Shown: positions 36,925 through 45,861, counted from the first letter of the stretch. The stretch: DNA of 64,000 nucleotides from Parapedobacter sp035556095 (GCF_035556095.1 NZ_DATMFT010000004.1:124001-188000), one strand, 5' to 3'. Notes: generated by a model from the sequence alone, not told the origin. Numbers and translations are program-made.

Positions 36925-37416
36925 TCATTCCAATTCACGCAACAGCCCCTGCAAATCCAATACACGAGTGTACATTTCCAATGAGCCGTCAGGCTTGGAT
37001 GGCCACAGTGCCCTGGGTCTATCCCAATAGAGTTCAACACCATGCTTGTCTGGATCATCCAGGTAAAGTGCTTCTGAAACACCGTGATCACTTGCTCCTG
37101 TTAAGGGATATTGTGCTTGTACCAGGCGGTTAAGGATAGCAGCGAGGTCCTTTCGGGTTGGATAAACAATGGCCGTGTGATACAGGCCTACTCCGTCCAC
37201 GGGTGCAGGTGGCGCGCCTTCGCTGTGCCACGTGTTTAAGCCAATGTGATGGTGGTATCCCCCGGCGGATACGAATGCCGCCTGGCTACCATAGCGGGTG
37301 GTCAGTTCGAAGCCCAGCAGTCCGCAATAAAACTCCAATGAACGCTCCAGGTCAGACACTTTTAAGTGGACGTGGCCAATGCGTGTGCTGGCAGGAATCG
37401 TGTAGTCGCCATTCAT
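36925..37416 (-). CDS. VOC-family (glyoxalase/dioxygenase-fold) protein
   Basis: 163 residues. One full VOC module is clear: RIGHVHLKVSDLERSLEFYCGLLGFEL at the N-terminus (metal His in HVHLKV), YHHIGLNTWHSEG in the middle, and KHGVELYWDRP with the terminal Glu ligand. These proteins include catechol-2,3-dioxygenase-like, glyoxalase and resistance enzymes; the length and the WHSEGAPPAP segment fit the Bacillus CatE-like N-domain group, but the reaction is unknown. It is divergent from the YjbQ gene. Confidence 0.85.
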   Translation of the reverse strand: MNGDYTIPASTRIGHVHLKVSDLERSLEFYCGLLGFELTTRYGSQAAFVSAGGYHHHIGLNTWHSEGAPPAPVDGVGLYHTAIVYPTRKDLAAILNRLVQAQYPLTGASDHGVSEALYLDDPDKHGVELYWDRPRALWPSKPDGSLEMYTRVLDLQGLLRELE

Positions 37417-37420
37417 ATCA

Positions 37421-37428
37421 CAAACTTA
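37421..37428 (-). promoter_or_regulatory. Promoter -7 element of the VOC gene
   Basis: Minus-strand TAAGTTTG matches TAnnTTTG and lies 5 bp before the ATG, so the transcript would be nearly leaderless. Confidence 0.45.
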
Positions 37429-37482
37429 GTGAAACCGGATATGAAATGCAATATTTCCGATATTCCGTATCTTGCCACACGT

Positions 37483-37905
37483 ATGGAAATCGTTCAGCAA
37501 CAGGTAACCCTGCGGGCCCGGCCACGGGGTTTCCACCTCATTACGACAGAAATTGAAGACTGCCTTTCTGCCATTGCCGAATGGAATGCGGGAATATGTC
37601 AGATATTTATCCAGCACACCTCGGCTTCACTGACCTTAAACGAAAATGCAGACCCCACGGTCCGTATGGATTTCGAAACCTATTTCAATAAAGCGGTGCC
37701 TGAAAATGATCCCGACTACCGCCACGATTATGAAGGGGCTGACGACATGCCTGCCCATATCAAATCATCGTTGATGGGTGCTTCGGTCATTATTCCCATA
37801 CGTAACGGACGGTTGGCATTGGGTACGTGGCAAGGTATATACCTCTGTGAGCACCGCAACCGTGGCGGTAACCGCCGGCTGTTAATCACCGCATGGGGTA
37901 GCTAA
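37483..37905 (+). CDS. YjbQ-family secondary thiamine-phosphate synthase-like enzyme
   Basis: 140 residues from the ATG at 37483, which matches the length of E. coli YjbQ; upstream in-frame starts (37441 and earlier) add sequence unlike the family. Signatures are LRARPRGFHLIT, QIFIQHTSASLTLNENADPTV, YEGADDMPAHIKSSLMGASV and GRLALGTWQGIYLCEHRNRGG. Members show weak thiamine phosphate synthase activity when overproduced; the true role is uncertain. Monocistronic and convergent with the OmpA-family gene. Confidence 0.93.
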   Translation: MEIVQQQVTLRARPRGFHLITTEIEDCLSAIAEWNAGICQIFIQHTSASLTLNENADPTVRMDFETYFNKAVPENDPDYRHDYEGADDMPAHIKSSLMGASVIIPIRNGRLALGTWQGIYLCEHRNRGGNRRLLITAWGS

Positions 37906-37906
37906 A

Positions 37907-37936
37907 AAAAGCAGCTTGTGTTAGGAACCTGCTTGA
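37907..37936 (-). terminator. Weak terminator of the OmpA-family gene
   Basis: AAGCAG (37909-37914 on plus) pairs with CTGCTT (37929-37934). On the minus strand the stem is followed by seven T. The stem overlaps the end of the coding region. Confidence 0.35.
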
Positions 37937-38610
37937 TCCATTGCTTCTTCTTTCATCTTGTCGTTGGCGACGATCACGATTTCTACACGGCGGTTCTGTG
38001 CCCGGCCCGAATCAGTGTCATTATCAGCAATGGGCTCATGGAAACTACGTCCTTCCGTTTTAATTCGCCGTCCGGCTAATCCTTCGGAAACCGCAAAGCT
38101 TTTTACCGACCTTGCCCGGCGCTCGGATAGTCCCTGGTTATACTTATCTGCACCTTTATTATCAGTGTGACCGATAACCAGGATATCCGTATCGGGATTG
38201 CTGTTCAGTGATTCCACCAATTTCGCAATATTCTCCTGAGCAGCAGGCTTCAGATCGGTTTTGTCGAAATCGAAGAGGATCCCTGAATCAAACTTGACGA
38301 TAATGCCCTCATCTGCTTTAATCACTTCGGCCCCAGCCACAGTACGTTCGATTTCGGCCGCCTGCTTATCCATTTTTTTGCCGATAAGTCCACCCGCTAC
38401 GCCACCGATGGCGGCGCCCGCAATTGCACCTACCGCGGTATTACCCGCCTTATTACCGATAAGGGCACCTAATGCGCCACCGGCTACAGCTCCTGTAGCA
38501 GCCCCTTTTTGGGTATTACTCATGGACTGGATGGTTCCACAGCTGCTCAACAGCATTGCCGACGTGGCGACGGACAGTCCAAATAGCACTATTTTTCGAT
38601 TCGTAATCAT
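37921..38610 (-). CDS. OmpA-family lipoprotein with glycine-zipper region
   Basis: 229 residues. Lipobox SAMLLSSCG; then a glycine-zipper segment (AATGAVAGGALGALIGNKAG and a second GAIAGAAIGGVAGGLIGKKM, about 38-78); then an OmpA C-terminal peptidoglycan-binding domain (ILFDFDKTDLKPAAQENI, ILVIGHTDNKGADKYNQGLSERRARSV, GRAQNRRVEIVI). It tethers the outer membrane to peptidoglycan. Same layout as YiaD-type proteins. Monocistronic. Confidence 0.93.
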   Translation of the reverse strand: MITNRKIVLFGLSVATSAMLLSSCGTIQSMSNTQKGAATGAVAGGALGALIGNKAGNTAVGAIAGAAIGGVAGGLIGKKMDKQAAEIERTVAGAEVIKADEGIIVKFDSGILFDFDKTDLKPAAQENIAKLVESLNSNPDTDILVIGHTDNKGADKYNQGLSERRARSVKSFAVSEGLAGRRIKTEGRSFHEPIADNDTDSGRAQNRRVEIVIVANDKMKEEAMDQAGS

Positions 38611-38711
38611 AATATTAATGTGTTATTTATAGAATTAGGTGCAAACCGGATGCCAAAATGCAGTTCGAACTGACCACAGCATATAAATTCCGTGGTGACC
38701 TTACCAGCTGC

Positions 38712-39461
38712 CTACTGATTAGGTTCAGCCTCCAGCTTAGGGAGTTTGGGCGTGGCTGGGCGGCCGTCGCGATCAAATTGCTTGAACGACTGCATAATAT
38801 AGGCAGTTAAGTCATAATCACCCCAATACTGCATTTTTTCATACGATGGCCGGTACCAGAACATAAAATTCGTCACGTCATCGCCGCTGAGACCGGTAAG
38901 TTCCTCGATCTTGGTCCGGCTGAATTTACGGTCCACGTCCGTTTCGGCCAACTCCCGTTCCATGAAATTGTGAAAGCGGCGCGCATTCCGGGGGGTGCGG
39001 CCAAACAACTCATAAAGCGAAGTAATTGGATTAAAGATGTAAGCCAACGCCGGCGGCTTGCCATCGAAATAGACGCCTTGTTTGCGGTAGCCGCGCATAG
39101 CATCGCGCAGCTCGGCTTCCTTACTCATACGGTTTACGTCTACCTGTTCCAAGAGGATGCTTGCCAGCCGCATATCGATGAGGATATCGCTTAGCGTTTT
39201 AATCTCCGTACGCACCGGCTCATATCCCATCAGTGAGACTTCGATGGAATCGCCCACAGTAGCCTTGATCTCGAAGGTACCCAAGCTGTTGGACACGGTA
39301 GACTGGCCCGTATTTATATTGGAAATCGTGGCGCTGCCCAACCGCTTACTCGAACCCGCTTCGACCACGATACCCCGAATTAGCCCGGATTCTTGTGCCA
39401 CCAACCACATCGGCAACACCCACATGGCAACAAACAGTGCAAATAGACTTCGGCAATTCAT
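38712..39461 (-). CDS. Secreted CarboxypepD_reg-like domain protein
   Basis: 249 residues with a signal peptide (ends WLVAQ). Residues about 26-105 form a carboxypeptidase-regulatory-like beta sandwich (LIRGIVVEAGSSKRLGSATISN, NSLGTFEIKATVGDSIEVSLMGYEP). The C-terminal part is alpha-helical and shows conserved-looking SLYELFGRTPRNARRFHNF and a DRKFSRTKIEELTGLSGDDVTNFMFWYRP segment found in other Bacteroidota proteins of this type. Function unknown; possibly periplasmic or outer-membrane associated. Confidence 0.8.
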   Translation of the reverse strand: MNCRSLFALFVAMWVLPMWLVAQESGLIRGIVVEAGSSKRLGSATISNINTGQSTVSNSLGTFEIKATVGDSIEVSLMGYEPVRTEIKTLSDILIDMRLASILLEQVDVNRMSKEAELRDAMRGYRKQGVYFDGKPPALAYIFNPITSLYELFGRTPRNARRFHNFMERELAETDVDRKFSRTKIEELTGLSGDDVTNFMFWYRPSYEKMQYWGDYDLTAYIMQSFKQFDRDGRPATPKLPKLEAEPNQ

Positions 39462-39524
39462 AAGTACATTGGACTGCTTATCGTGCTAAACGTTTAATGA
39501 CAACAATTGTAATGTATAGCGTTA

Positions 39525-39923
39525 TCATTTTTTATAGGGATAAAAAACGAAATTGGCTCCTTCCGGTACGATGACAAATAAGCACATGAAATCTTCCGGT
39601 CTTTTGTATTTCTTGATAAAATGTGCCTTCCGCTCCTCCTTGATTACACCCCGCTCCACAAACTCTTCGAGGGTAGCCGCATGGATAGACCAATCGGTTC
39701 CCAACTCATCCTTATCCAATATCAGTTCCCCCAATGCAACCTCGTGCTGGTGGGCAATGAAAATGGGGTATGCTGATAGACCTTCGGCCATGATTTCCAC
39801 CGCAATTTCCTTGATGGACTCACTGTAGAAGTCTAAATCCAACTGCAAGCTTTTCAGCGGGCTCTCCTTTTTCGGCTGCCCATCGTCGCCGGCTTGTGCA
39901 GCAAGCAAATCTTTTAAGTCCAT
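39525..39923 (-). CDS. Conserved hypothetical protein
   Basis: 132 residues, no signal peptide or membrane segment. A polar N-terminus (about 1-25) precedes an alpha/beta domain (LDFYSESIKEIAVEIMAEG, HEVALGELILDKDELGTDWSIH, DFMCLFVIVPEGANFVFYPYKK). I do not recognise a family. It sits 32 bp upstream of the following minus-strand gene's neighbour region, on the same strand as rlmD. Confidence 0.7.
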   Translation of the reverse strand: MDLKDLLAAQAGDDGQPKKESPLKSLQLDLDFYSESIKEIAVEIMAEGLSAYPIFIAHQHEVALGELILDKDELGTDWSIHAATLEEFVERGVIKEERKAHFIKKYKRPEDFMCLFVIVPEGANFVFYPYKK

Positions 39924-39955
39924 AACAGTTAAACGTAATTCACAGGGTAATCCAT

Positions 39956-41368
39956 TCAGTGCGCCAGTGTAAGCAATACCACATTTTCCACGTGTTGTGT
40001 GTGTGGAAACATGTCTACCGGCCGAATACGCCGAACAACATATCGCTCGGCAAGCAGTGCTAAATCACGAGCTTGTGTGGCAGCATTGCAACTTACGTAT
40101 ACAATTTTGGATGCACCGATTTCCAGTAACCTTGCTACCACATCCGTATGCATTCCCGCCCGTGGCGGATCCACGATCACCACGTCGGGCTTGCCGTTGG
40201 TGGCTACGAAATCGGCGGTGAGCACATCTTTCATATCCCCGGCATAGAATTTCGTGTTCTGAACCCCATTGATTGCCGAATTCAGCTTCGCATCTTCAAT
40301 AGCTGACGGCACATATTCCACGCCGATTACCTCAGCGACATGCCGCGCAACGAAATTCGCGATTGTCCCCGCACCGGTATATAAATCATAAACACGCTCC
40401 CATCCTTCAAAATCCGCAAAATCGCGGGTTATTTTATAAAGTTCGTAGGCTTGCGCGGAGTTGGTCTGATAAAAGGATTTGGCGCCTACTTTAAAGCGCA
40501 GCCCCTCCATTTCCTCGAAAATATGATCGCGGCCGGCATACAGGTGGATATCTTGGTCAAAGATGGTATCGTTTTTCTTTTGGTTTACCACATAAAGCAG
40601 CGAAGTAATTGCCGGAAATTCTGATTGGAGAAACGCCATCGCTGCTTCTATGGTCTCCGAATCGACATAGGCAAAAACGACGATCACCATCAATTCACCG
40701 GTGGATGCCGTACGGATAATCAGGTTACGCAATGCTCCTTCATGTAGTCGCAGGTCGTAAAAAGAGATGTCATTTTCCAAGGCGAACAATCGAAGTCTAT
40801 TGCGGATGGCGTTCGACGGATCCTGCTGCAAATAACAGTGTTCAATATCTAGGATTTTGTCAAAGCGGGATGGCACGTGAAACCCCAGTGCGCGCATCTC
40901 CAGGCCTTCCTGGGCATCGTCTAGGTCGGTAAGCCAGCGTTTATTGGAAAACGTATATTCCAATTTATTGCGGTAATACCGCGTTTGCGGCGCAGCAAGT
41001 ATATCCTCCATCATCGAAGTATCCACTTTCCCTAGGCGAGTAAGCGCTTCGTCTACGCCTTTCTGTTTATAGGTGAGCTGCGCCGGATAATCCATGTGCT
41101 GCCATTTGCACCCCCCGCATACACCGAAATGATCACAGAATGGCGCCACACGATGTACCGACGATTCGTTGAGTTGACGGACGCGTGCTTCTGCAAATTT
41201 TTTTTTCTTGCGGGTCAGTTCCACATCCACCACGTCGCCCGGTATCGCCTTGTCGACAAACACCACCAGGTCATCGACTTTTGCTACACCTTTGCCCCCT
41301 TCGGCAATGTCCACAATTGAAATACCTGCTAGCAATCGTTGTTCAGCCGTAAATCTTCTTCTACTCAT
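39956..41368 (-). CDS. rlmD: 23S rRNA (uracil-5-)-methyltransferase RlmD
   Basis: 470 residues. It methylates uracil C5 in rRNA (U1939 in E. coli) with SAM. An N-terminal TRAM-like domain (IVDIAEGGKGVAKVDDLVVFVDKAIPGDVV) is followed by 4Fe-4S cysteines (FCDHFGVCGGCKWQH plus IEHCYLQ). The catalytic region has the SAM site VYDLYTGAGTIANFVA, the IVDPPRAGM motif and the nucleophile Cys in VYVSCNAATQARDL. The TRAM and cluster residues are complete. The substrate site (RlmD versus related TrmA/RlmC) is inferred from family layout. Confidence 0.88.
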   Translation of the reverse strand: MSRRRFTAEQRLLAGISIVDIAEGGKGVAKVDDLVVFVDKAIPGDVVDVELTRKKKKFAEARVRQLNESSVHRVAPFCDHFGVCGGCKWQHMDYPAQLTYKQKGVDEALTRLGKVDTSMMEDILAAPQTRYYRNKLEYTFSNKRWLTDLDDAQEGLEMRALGFHVPSRFDKILDIEHCYLQQDPSNAIRNRLRLFALENDISFYDLRLHEGALRNLIIRTASTGELMVIVVFAYVDSETIEAAMAFLQSEFPAITSLLYVVNQKKNDTIFDQDIHLYAGRDHIFEEMEGLRFKVGAKSFYQTNSAQAYELYKITRDFADFEGWERVYDLYTGAGTIANFVARHVAEVIGVEYVPSAIEDAKLNSAINGVQNTKFYAGDMKDVLTADFVATNGKPDVVIVDPPRAGMHTDVVARLLEIGASKIVYVSCNAATQARDLALLAERYVVRRIRPVDMFPHTQHVENVVLLTLAH

Positions 41369-41376
41369 AAAACGTA

Positions 41377-41384
41377 CAAAGGTA
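41377..41384 (-). promoter_or_regulatory. Promoter -7 element of rlmD
   Basis: Minus-strand TACCTTTG matches TAnnTTTG, 9 bp before the rlmD ATG, so the leader would be very short. Confidence 0.5.
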
Positions 41385-41402
41385 AGGGTTTTGCACCGAT
41401 TT

Positions 41403-41984
41403 TCAGTCGCCGTCTACCGTTGCTTTAACCAAATAGGGCAGGATTTCTTTCTGAAAAGAAACGAAGTTCTTTCGAACGTCCGCCTCGCTTACCGATGTAA
41501 ATGCAAATGAGAAAACGATATTCTTACTCGCCTTGATGAGGAATGTCAATTTTTCGGGTGTAACGGACTCGCCGATCTCCGCATTATTGATAAATGAACT
41601 GATGAGCAGAAATTCAAGGTCGTCCGACAATGTACGCAGGTATTCTTGTGTGTTGGTCGACTCGCGGATAAAATCCCATCCTAAAAATTCGTTGCATATC
41701 GCATAGGTAAGGCGGCTCACACGTAGAATTGTGTTACCCAAATAGGTTTCAAGGTCGGCTTGCTTATTATACTTGCTCAACAAGTCGGCCACACTTTCGC
41801 GGATATAGTCCATCAGGATGGCGTGCAGCACCAGTTCTTTGCTGTCGAAATATTTGTAGATGGTCGCCTTGGCGATTTTTGCCCGCCGGGCGATTTCATT
41901 GACGCTGGTTTTTTTATAACCATAACGCCTGAAAAGTTCCCGGGCGGCTTTTTTTATCGATTCTTTTACTTTATCAGCTTCCAT
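41403..41984 (-). CDS. TetR-family transcriptional regulator
   Basis: 193 residues. The N-terminal helix-turn-helix is clear (KKAARELFRRYGYKKTSVNEIARRAKIAKATIYKYFDSKELVLHAI). The C-terminal helical domain is the ligand-binding part, without recognisable specificity. Its ATG shares one base with the TAA of the upstream lipoprotein gene (TAATG), so the two are probably coupled. A TetR protein is the right class to bind a palindrome like that at 36892-36913, but no link is shown. Confidence 0.93.
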   Translation of the reverse strand: MEADKVKESIKKAARELFRRYGYKKTSVNEIARRAKIAKATIYKYFDSKELVLHAILMDYIRESVADLLSKYNKQADLETYLGNTILRVSRLTYAICNEFLGWDFIRESTNTQEYLRTLSDDLEFLLISSFINNAEIGESVTPEKLTFLIKASKNIVFSFAFTSVSEADVRKNFVSFQKEILPYLVKATVDGD

Positions 41985-42409
41985 TAGTTAACGACATAAT
42001 AAACGGCACTGGCACCCGATCCAACTTGTTGTATGGTATATGGCCTTAGCGGGCATTCGGCAATCTTTGATGGCGACCCGTTCAGCAGCACATATTCGGC
42101 GCCACTACAGGGGTCTACCGCCACGAGTGGATTTTCCGCTGACACATCAACAGCACATTGCTTCTCTGGGCTTACCGTGCTACACCTGTCGTAAGCAAAA
42201 AAGCCATTTGGCGTATTAACCACGAGGATACCGGCTACGCCGCCAGGCAATGTGACCGTGCCGTACGTTGCGGCTAATGCCGGATATTGTACCGGCGAAA
42301 ACGGAACCCGGTTCACCGGCACATACGGCACTACATTACAGCCGCCCTTTTTGCAGGCAGAAAGCAACAAACATGCGACGCACAACAAGAACACGTGACC
42401 TTTGGTCAT
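41984..42409 (-). CDS. Small lipoprotein with a Rieske-like fold lacking cluster ligands
   Basis: 141 residues with lipobox CLLLSACKKG. The rest resembles the Rieske fold of small Bacteroidota lipoproteins: NGFFAYDRCS, then AVDPCSGAEYVLLNGSPSK, then a CPLRPYTIQQVG ending strand. The Cys-X-His pairs that bind a 2Fe-2S cluster are absent: no histidine appears in either loop. It is therefore not expected to hold a Rieske cluster. Function unknown. Coupled to the downstream TetR gene. The fold call is by eye. Confidence 0.6.
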   Translation of the reverse strand: MTKGHVFLLCVACLLLSACKKGGCNVVPYVPVNRVPFSPVQYPALAATYGTVTLPGGVAGILVVNTPNGFFAYDRCSTVSPEKQCAVDVSAENPLVAVDPCSGAEYVLLNGSPSKIAECPLRPYTIQQVGSGASAVYYVVN

Positions 42410-42419
42410 GCGATTATGA

Positions 42420-43457
42420 TTAAATCAACTCCGTCTCAAACTGGCTGAGGAAGCGTACATCGTTTTCGGAAAACAGTCGCAGGTCTTTAATCTCGTATTT
42501 AAGGTTGGTGATGCGTTCGATGCCCATACCGAACGCAAAGCCACTATACTTTCTCGAGTCGATATTGCAATTTTCGAGCACATTGGGGTCCACCATTCCA
42601 CAACCCAAGATCTCAACCCACCCTGTTTTCTTGCACAGTGTACATCCTGCTCCCTTGCAAATGGTGCAACTGATATCCATCTCCGCAGATGGCTCCGTAA
42701 ACGGGAAATATGACGGACGGAAGCGTACTTTCGTGTCTTCGCCAAACAGTTCCTGTACAAAATAATATAGGGTCTGTTTCAAATCGGCGAAAGAAACATT
42801 TTCATCGATATACAACCCTTCGACCTGATGGAAAAAACAATGCGCCCGGGCAGATATAGCTTCGTTGCGATACACCCGGCCAGGCATAATGGCCCGGAAC
42901 GGGGGTTGGCCATTCTCCATCATCCGCACCTGCACGGACGATGTATGCGTACGTAGCGCGATATCATTGCCCTCTTGCTTCTTGATGAAGAACGTATCTT
43001 GCATATCCCGTGCGGGATGTTCCGGCGGAAAGTTAAGTGCGGTAAAATTGTGCCAATCGTCCTCGATCTCGGGCCCTTCGGCTACTACAAAACCCAATTT
43101 CCGGAATATCTCCACGATTTCTTTGCGTACGAGCGCAAGTGGATGCCTAGACCCCATCACAAACCCCTCACCGGGTAAGGTCAGGTCTTCGATGTCACGC
43201 TTGTGGACCGCCGCAATCGCCGCAAATTGTTCCTGTATGGTTCGATATTTCAATTCGGCAGCCTGCTTAAGTTCATTCAGGCTTTTGCCAAGTGAACGCT
43301 TCTGCTCGGGTGAAACGGATTTAAAGGCGTCAAACAAGTCGCGTATTACGCCCTTGGCCACCAAAAACCGCAACCGGAAAGCTTCTACATCTTCCTGGGA
43401 TTGCGGCGTAAACTGCTCAATCTCCTGTGCGTACTGTGCTATCTTCTCGTCCAACAT
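42420..43457 (-). CDS. pheS: Phenylalanine-tRNA ligase alpha subunit
   Basis: 345 residues, normal length. N-terminal coiled-coil (about 1-85) that binds tRNA, then the class II catalytic core: GSRHPLALVRKEIVEIFRKLGF, EIEDDWHNFTALNFPPEHPARD (motif 1 region), FRAIMPGRVYRNEAISARAHCFFHQVEGL (motif 2) and GFAFGMGIERITNLKY (motif 3). A DISCTICKGAGCTLCKKTGWVEILGCGMV zinc-like Cys stretch is usual for bacterial PheS. pheT is not adjacent. Confidence 0.96.
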   Translation of the reverse strand: MLDEKIAQYAQEIEQFTPQSQEDVEAFRLRFLVAKGVIRDLFDAFKSVSPEQKRSLGKSLNELKQAAELKYRTIQEQFAAIAAVHKRDIEDLTLPGEGFVMGSRHPLALVRKEIVEIFRKLGFVVAEGPEIEDDWHNFTALNFPPEHPARDMQDTFFIKKQEGNDIALRTHTSSVQVRMMENGQPPFRAIMPGRVYRNEAISARAHCFFHQVEGLYIDENVSFADLKQTLYYFVQELFGEDTKVRFRPSYFPFTEPSAEMDISCTICKGAGCTLCKKTGWVEILGCGMVDPNVLENCNIDSRKYSGFAFGMGIERITNLKYEIKDLRLFSENDVRFLSQFETELI

Positions 43458-43462
43458 GACGC

Positions 43463-43470
43463 CAAAGATA
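43463..43470 (-). promoter_or_regulatory. Promoter -7 element of pheS
   Basis: Minus-strand TATCTTTG matches TAnnTTTG, 6 bp before the pheS ATG; nearly leaderless. Confidence 0.5.
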
Positions 43471-43489
43471 CAGGAAAAAAATAAAATGT

Positions 43490-43948
43490 TTAAAACAGCG
43501 AATCATCGTCGCCATCATTCTCCTTGAAATCCACCGTCGCGTTTCCAGCATCGTCCTTTTTTGGGATCTGCTCACCCGCTGTCTGCGTTGTATTTGGATT
43601 ACTAGGGGGATCAAAATCGCTCCTGCGACCCAACAGCGTGAAATTATCTGCCACTACTTCCGTCGTATACCGCCTTATCCCCTCTTTGTCTTCGTAAGTC
43701 CGGGTACGTAGTTTCCCCTCGATGTACACCAGCTTTCCCTTAAAAAGGTACTTGGCGGCGACTTCGGCCAATCCGCGCCACATAACGATGTTGTGCCACT
43801 CCGTTTGCTCAACCCTGCGACCATCCTTATTGTACATTTCGGAAGTTGCCAAGGGGAAGCTCGCTACGGTAACATTCCCTTCCAAATGGCGGATTTCGGG
43901 GTCTTTGCCTAAATGGCCAACTAAAATAGCTTTGTTAATGCCTGACAT
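43490..43948 (-). CDS. ssb: Single-stranded DNA-binding protein
   Basis: 152 residues. The OB-fold region is typical (NKAILVGHLGKDPEIRHLEG, EWHNIVMWRGLAEVAAKYLFKGKLVYIEGKLRTRTYEDKEG). A disordered acidic tail ends DDDSLF, the protein-interaction tip (DDDIPF in E. coli). It coats ssDNA during replication and repair. It follows mutY with a 17-bp gap, which suggests an operon of DNA-maintenance genes. Confidence 0.95.
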   Translation of the reverse strand: MSGINKAILVGHLGKDPEIRHLEGNVTVASFPLATSEMYNKDGRRVEQTEWHNIVMWRGLAEVAAKYLFKGKLVYIEGKLRTRTYEDKEGIRRYTTEVVADNFTLLGRRSDFDPPSNPNTTQTAGEQIPKKDDAGNATVDFKENDGDDDSLF

Positions 43949-43965
43949 AATTTAGGTACTTTTGG

Positions 43966-45015
43966 TTAACCATATAATCCTTTTAAAAAAGAATAAATTA
44001 GTTTCGGTTTAGCTAATGTACCTAAATCTTTGATAAATACATAATCCCATCCCATTTTTTTGCTATTGAAGCCGACGGGCGGTTCTACGGCAATGAATTG
44101 GGCAAATAGGTTTTGGTGACTCAGCACATGCTTCACTGGGCTGCCTAACAACCTTAAATCAGGATCTGATCCGAAGTGAGCAACGACCGCTTCGTACGCG
44201 GCCAATTCGTGAAGGTCCATGTGACGGGGCGTCTCGATCAGGGGCAACTCATAGAGGCTCTCCCAAATATCACCCTGCCCCCGTTTGTTCATCAAGATAC
44301 GGTCGCCGTCTGCTACTACGAAATAATTGAAATAACGGTTACGGCTGGCTTTTCCTTTCAGCTTGACCGGCAGCTGGTTAACCCGCCCTTCCTGCAAGGC
44401 CCGGCAATCCAACCGCAATACGCAGTTCCCGCAGTCGGGGTTTTTGGGTTTGCATTGCAAGGCACCGAATTCCATGATTGCTTGGTTGTAAAGGCTCGGG
44501 CGTGTGCCTTCCAATAATTCTTGCGCCAGCTGCAGAAAAGTTCTTTTACCCCCCGTGGAATTGATGGGTTCATCGATACCGAAATACCTGGCCAGCACAC
44601 GGAATACATTGCCATCCACCACCGCGCGTGCTTCATCAGCCGAAAAAGAAGCAATCGCCGCCGCCGTATATTCGCCCACACCTTTGAGCTTGATAAGATC
44701 GTCGTAGCGATTTGGAAATATACCGGCGTACTCCGCTACGACGGTTTTGGCAGCATTGTGCATGTTGCGTGCCCTCGAATAGTAGCCCAGCCCCTGCCAG
44801 TGCATCAGTATCTCGCCCTCGGGAGCCGCCGCGAACAACGCGACATCAGGGTAATGCGAAAGAAATCTGTCAAAATAAGGCCGTCCCTGCTCTACCCGCG
44901 TTTGCTGCAGGATGATTTCCGATAGCCAGATGACATACGGATCGGTGGTGTGACGCCAGGGCAAATCTCGTTTATGCCGATTATACCACGCAATGATATC
45001 GTTAGAAAACGCCAT
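43966..45015 (-). CDS. mutY: Adenine DNA glycosylase
   Basis: 349 residues from ATG 45015; the open frame continues upstream to 45261 but that part is the antisense of the EcsC gene and lacks homology. MutY removes A mispaired with 8-oxoG. Signatures: RDLPWR, SEIILQQTRVEQGRPYF, the helix-hairpin-helix LKGVGEYTAAAIASFS, catalytic Asp in AVVDGNVFRVLAR, and 4Fe-4S cysteines C-X6-C-X2-C-X5-C (CKPKNPDCGNCVLRLDC). The C-terminal third is the Nudix-like 8-oxoG-recognition domain. Confidence 0.96.
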   Translation of the reverse strand: MAFSNDIIAWYNRHKRDLPWRHTTDPYVIWLSEIILQQTRVEQGRPYFDRFLSHYPDVALFAAAPEGEILMHWQGLGYYSRARNMHNAAKTVVAEYAGIFPNRYDDLIKLKGVGEYTAAAIASFSADEARAVVDGNVFRVLARYFGIDEPINSTGGKRTFLQLAQELLEGTRPSLYNQAIMEFGALQCKPKNPDCGNCVLRLDCRALQEGRVNQLPVKLKGKASRNRYFNYFVVADGDRILMNKRGQGDIWESLYELPLIETPRHMDLHELAAYEAVVAHFGSDPDLRLLGSPVKHVLSHQNLFAQFIAVEPPVGFNSKKMGWDYVFIKDLGTLAKPKLIYSFLKGLYG

Positions 45016-45035
45016 GCGGCAAAGGTCCCCTTTTT

Positions 45036-45785
45036 TTAGCTTGTCTCCAACATCCGCATGCGATAGCAATTCATCGCAGTGGCACCGAGCTGCTGCACTA
45101 AGCGGTAGTTGACCACGGCCCCCACAGCAGCACCGATTACCGGAATCAGCTGCGCCATTTTGGCCAGATCGATATAATCGCGGTATTCCAGCTGAAACGT
45201 GCGCCAATCGAAGCTGTCGATATTGTCGGGTAGGCTTTCGGCATAAGCATCCCAATTGCAAAGCCGGTTATACACGGCAGCACGGTGTTTGTGGCTCGAA
45301 AACGCCAATTGGAAGACGGTAAGCAAAAAAAGGCGTTCCTTGTATTGCCGTACGTCATAGCCGTAGGTTGCTGCGATATCGAACAGCATTTTAACCTTGA
45401 TGGCCAGCAGTGCAGGAAAATCAGCTATGCCCATCAGTATTCCGCCGGCACCTGTTACGGCACCCTCAATGGAAGCAGTTTTTCTGTAGGTGTCGATCAA
45501 TTTCTTCACGTAAGCTTCGCGCAGTTGGAAACTCCCATATGCACGGGGCGGCGCAACGGTGTACGTGGCGCCAAACAACACACCCTTCACCATTTTCTCA
45601 ATCGTAAACGTAATCGCTTGGTGAACCTTTTCCGGAATGAGGTCATTCAGTCTGGACTGTATATTTTTAGCCCATACCGCCCCCGTCGGCTGCTTCTTGG
45701 TCATTTTATGCTTCCAGAAAACCAACTCAATCATCACCTTTTTCCGGTACAGCGGCGACATATCCGCACCCCAATCCTGTTCCAT
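45036..45785 (-). CDS. EcsC-family protein
   Basis: 249 residues. The family core is visible: KNIQSRLNDLIPEKVHQAITFTIEKMVKG, GAVTGAGGILMGIADFPALLAIKVKMLFDIAATYGYD and IPVIGAAVGAVVNYRLVQQLG, where two hydrophobic segments may contact membrane. EcsC proteins are linked with ABC transporter or export functions in Bacillus; the biochemical role is unknown. It is 20 bp upstream of mutY on the same strand and probably cotranscribed. Confidence 0.85.
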   Translation of the reverse strand: MEQDWGADMSPLYRKKVMIELVFWKHKMTKKQPTGAVWAKNIQSRLNDLIPEKVHQAITFTIEKMVKGVLFGATYTVAPPRAYGSFQLREAYVKKLIDTYRKTASIEGAVTGAGGILMGIADFPALLAIKVKMLFDIAATYGYDVRQYKERLFLLTVFQLAFSSHKHRAAVYNRLCNWDAYAESLPDNIDSFDWRTFQLEYRDYIDLAKMAQLIPVIGAAVGAVVNYRLVQQLGATAMNCYRMRMLETS

Positions 45786-45861
45786 CCTAAATTGGACGGC
45801 GATAAAGCGGCATTGTTACATCACTTTTTAACGAACGAAAGGCAAAAAATAACGGACAACC

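Noticed and set aside
42640..42680. Zinc-ribbon Cys cluster as a separate gene in pheS
   Set aside because: The CTICKGAGCTLC segment is a normal part of bacterial PheS.
45016..45261. N-terminal extension of MutY
   Set aside because: Overlaps the EcsC gene in another frame; true MutY begins MAFSNDIIAWYN at 45015.
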